DNA of 5,140 nt from the NCBI GenBank assembly GCA_026648125.1, contig JAPKGD010000183.1:1-5140 (forward strand). Direction: 5' to 3'. Source of the DNA: Bdellovibrionales bacterium (GTDB taxonomy: Bacteria > Bdellovibrionota > Bdellovibrionia > Bdellovibrionales > UBA1609). Each line of letters starts with the position of its first letter. Position 1 is the stretch's first letter. The position numbers and the translations under genes were made by a program. The notes under the pieces were generated by a model. It searched no databases, was not told the origin of the DNA, and was given only the letters and a program-made list of their open reading frames with translations. Shown piece by piece: positions 3,841 to 5,140 of this stretch.

Positions 3841-5121
3841 ATGTATTGGCAAAAGCGTAAAGAACGTGGAGGCAAAGTGTATTTCAGCTTTGCCTATCAT
3901 GATCCGGTGTTGGGACGGAACGTGCGCCTGCGCCGGAGCGAGGTCCCGTTTGGCATCGAGACCGAAGAGCAAGCCGATCAGTTTTGTCGATTGAAGGAGG
4001 CCGAGCATGAAGCCGCCCGCTTGCGCATTCAGAGAAAACTGGAATGGCGGAACAAGTTTTATGACTTTTCAAAGCTTCTCGAGCAGTTCACGGTTGAGAT
4101 CAAAAAAATGGCGCCAAATTCATGGGGAAACTCGCTCTACTACTTAGAACATTATGCCTTCCCATTTTTCCTCGGCGAAAAGCAGTGCAACAACCTGAAC
4201 AACTGGAGCGCCTTCTACGACGAGTTTCTCGAATGGCTCTTGACCTGCAAAACCTCGAAGGGTGATAGGCCAATCGCATATTCCACCAGGAATCACGTTG
4301 TCAGCGCTTTAAATTCATTTTTGGTCGTCATGAAAAGAAAGGGACAAGTGGCCGAGATTGAAAAATGTCAGAAATTTCCTGGTCACCTCCTGAAAATGAG
4401 GACGGCAGAGGATGTGCTATCGACTCAAGAGGCCGAGGCCGTGCATGAAAAGCTGAAGGAGATTAGCAAGGACTCGGCTGATTTCTTCTGGGTGTTGCTT
4501 CACACAGGCATGCGCTTGTCTGAAGGCCTAGGGCTTTCGCTCGACGATATTTATGAGGGCGAAGTCACCCACGAGGTTCTCAGAAGGCTACTGAAGCAAA
4601 GGGAATTAAATTCATTCGGGTACATCAGCCTTTGGTCACAGCTGGCTGAGAGCAATCATCCACGTGATGGCCACAAGGTTCTGCGAAAGCCGCTCAAGGG
4701 CCGTCGAAAAATCGATCCTTCGAGCGGGAGAACGATCCCGATTTTGGATAAGCGTGCATTCAACATTCTTGTCGCGAGATTCAACGATTGCAGCAATCAA
4801 CATAGCAAAAAGGTATTTGGCGATGACCCTCGCGACTATTTGGTTTTTGACGGGCTGACCAAGGGGGCCTTTGCGTCGCATCTCAGGAGGGCCTATGAAG
4901 CCTTGTGCGAAAAGTACCGGCCCAAGTCAGCTCATTGTCTGAGACACACTTTTGCCACGGAGCTGGCGGGCATGGCCCTTGGAGACACCACGCTTTGCAA
5001 GAATGTTCTTGGCCACAAGGACGAGGAAACCACCCAACGGTACGTTCATCTGTTTGAGCAGATCAACCAGAAGGCCAAAATGCAGGGCCAACGCAAGCGA
5101 GGGATGCGTTTGGTTGAATGA
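3841..5121 (+). CDS. Tyrosine recombinase (phage-type integrase), full length
   Basis: A 426-residue site-specific recombinase that cuts and rejoins DNA through a tyrosine-DNA bond. An N-terminal strand-rich piece (1-50) resembles an arm-type DNA-binding domain and is followed by a charged helix (51-75). A helical core-binding domain spans about 76-185, and the catalytic domain about 190-405. The catalytic set can be seen: Arg225 in H-T-G-M-R-L-S-E, H365-x-x-R368 in H-C-L-R-H-T-F-A-T, His392 in L-G-H-K and the nucleophile Tyr401 in Q-R-Y-V-H. The beta-hairpin lysine is probably Lys284, Lys286 or Lys290. The stretch from Arg225 to that lysine is about 60 residues, roughly twice that of XerD. 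The gene is complete with no frameshift, lies on the same strand as the four-gene unit and points to the right edge. It most likely mobilises the element carrying that unit, but no attachment site was found. Confidence 0.92.
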   Translation: MYWQKRKERGGKVYFSFAYHDPVLGRNVRLRRSEVPFGIETEEQADQFCRLKEAEHEAARLRIQRKLEWRNKFYDFSKLLEQFTVEIKKMAPNSWGNSLYYLEHYAFPFFLGEKQCNNLNNWSAFYDEFLEWLLTCKTSKGDRPIAYSTRNHVVSALNSFLVVMKRKGQVAEIEKCQKFPGHLLKMRTAEDVLSTQEAEAVHEKLKEISKDSADFFWVLLHTGMRLSEGLGLSLDDIYEGEVTHEVLRRLLKQRELNSFGYISLWSQLAESNHPRDGHKVLRKPLKGRRKIDPSSGRTIPILDKRAFNILVARFNDCSNQHSKKVFGDDPRDYLVFDGLTKGAFASHLRRAYEALCEKYRPKSAHCLRHTFATELAGMALGDTTLCKNVLGHKDEETTQRYVHLFEQINQKAKMQGQRKRGMRLVE

Positions 5122-5140
5122 TTTAACTGACTTGAAGACA

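Noticed and set aside
3664..4008. A 114-codon leftward ORF
   Set aside because: It is antisense to the hairpin spacer and the integrase start, with no domain resemblance.
4636..4881. ORFs on both strands inside the integrase
   Set aside because: They are shadow frames of the recombinase catalytic domain, which accounts for this DNA.
1674..5121. Recombinase-trio or gamma-mobile-trio type element
   Set aside because: Only one integrase is present among the rightward genes, and the four others show no recombinase motifs, so the known trio layouts do not fit.
5122..5140. Attachment site after the integrase
   Set aside because: I found no matching copy of the last bases elsewhere in the window and no tRNA gene end, so no att site can be supported.

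Overview
This is an accessory, recombinase-rich stretch of a bacterial genome or mobile element. The host cannot be named from it. Several genes have strong AGGAGG-type ribosome binding sites. Base composition is patchy: about 65% GC in the first 107 bases, AT-rich at 348-580, GC-rich again in the 129-codon gene, and intermediate from about 1500 to the end. No tRNA, rRNA, CRISPR array or replication origin was seen.

Left part (1-1487). The first ~108 bases are a piece of an ATP-grasp gene of the D-Ala-D-Ala ligase type, read rightwards. It joins head-on to the N-terminal part of a serine recombinase read leftwards. Both genes are broken at the same point, so this is a rearrangement scar, an element edge or an assembly join. 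An AT-rich spacer with a small operator-like inverted repeat separates the recombinase from a charged 129-residue protein of unknown function. A strong GC hairpin then separates that gene from a convergent small gene for an IS1595-type zinc-ribbon/HTH protein that lacks the DDE nuclease domain of a full transposase.

Central part (1488-3742). After a 186-base divergent spacer come four rightward genes that overlap end to start by 14, 11 and 4 bases: a 238-residue helical protein, a 160-residue protein with a winged-helix look, an 82-residue basic protein (the least certain), and a 204-residue basic protein with a conserved-looking E-D-D-G...C-P...W-R signature. This is the part most likely to be an undescribed system. 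Tight overlaps and good Shine-Dalgarno sites indicate one translationally coupled unit, but I recognise none of the four with certainty. A GC hairpin ends the unit.

Right part (3743-5140). A complete 426-residue tyrosine recombinase with its catalytic residues present follows on the same strand. The simplest reading is an integrase with an upstream cassette of uncharacterised genes, next to remnants of other mobile elements. No attachment site or element end could be located.
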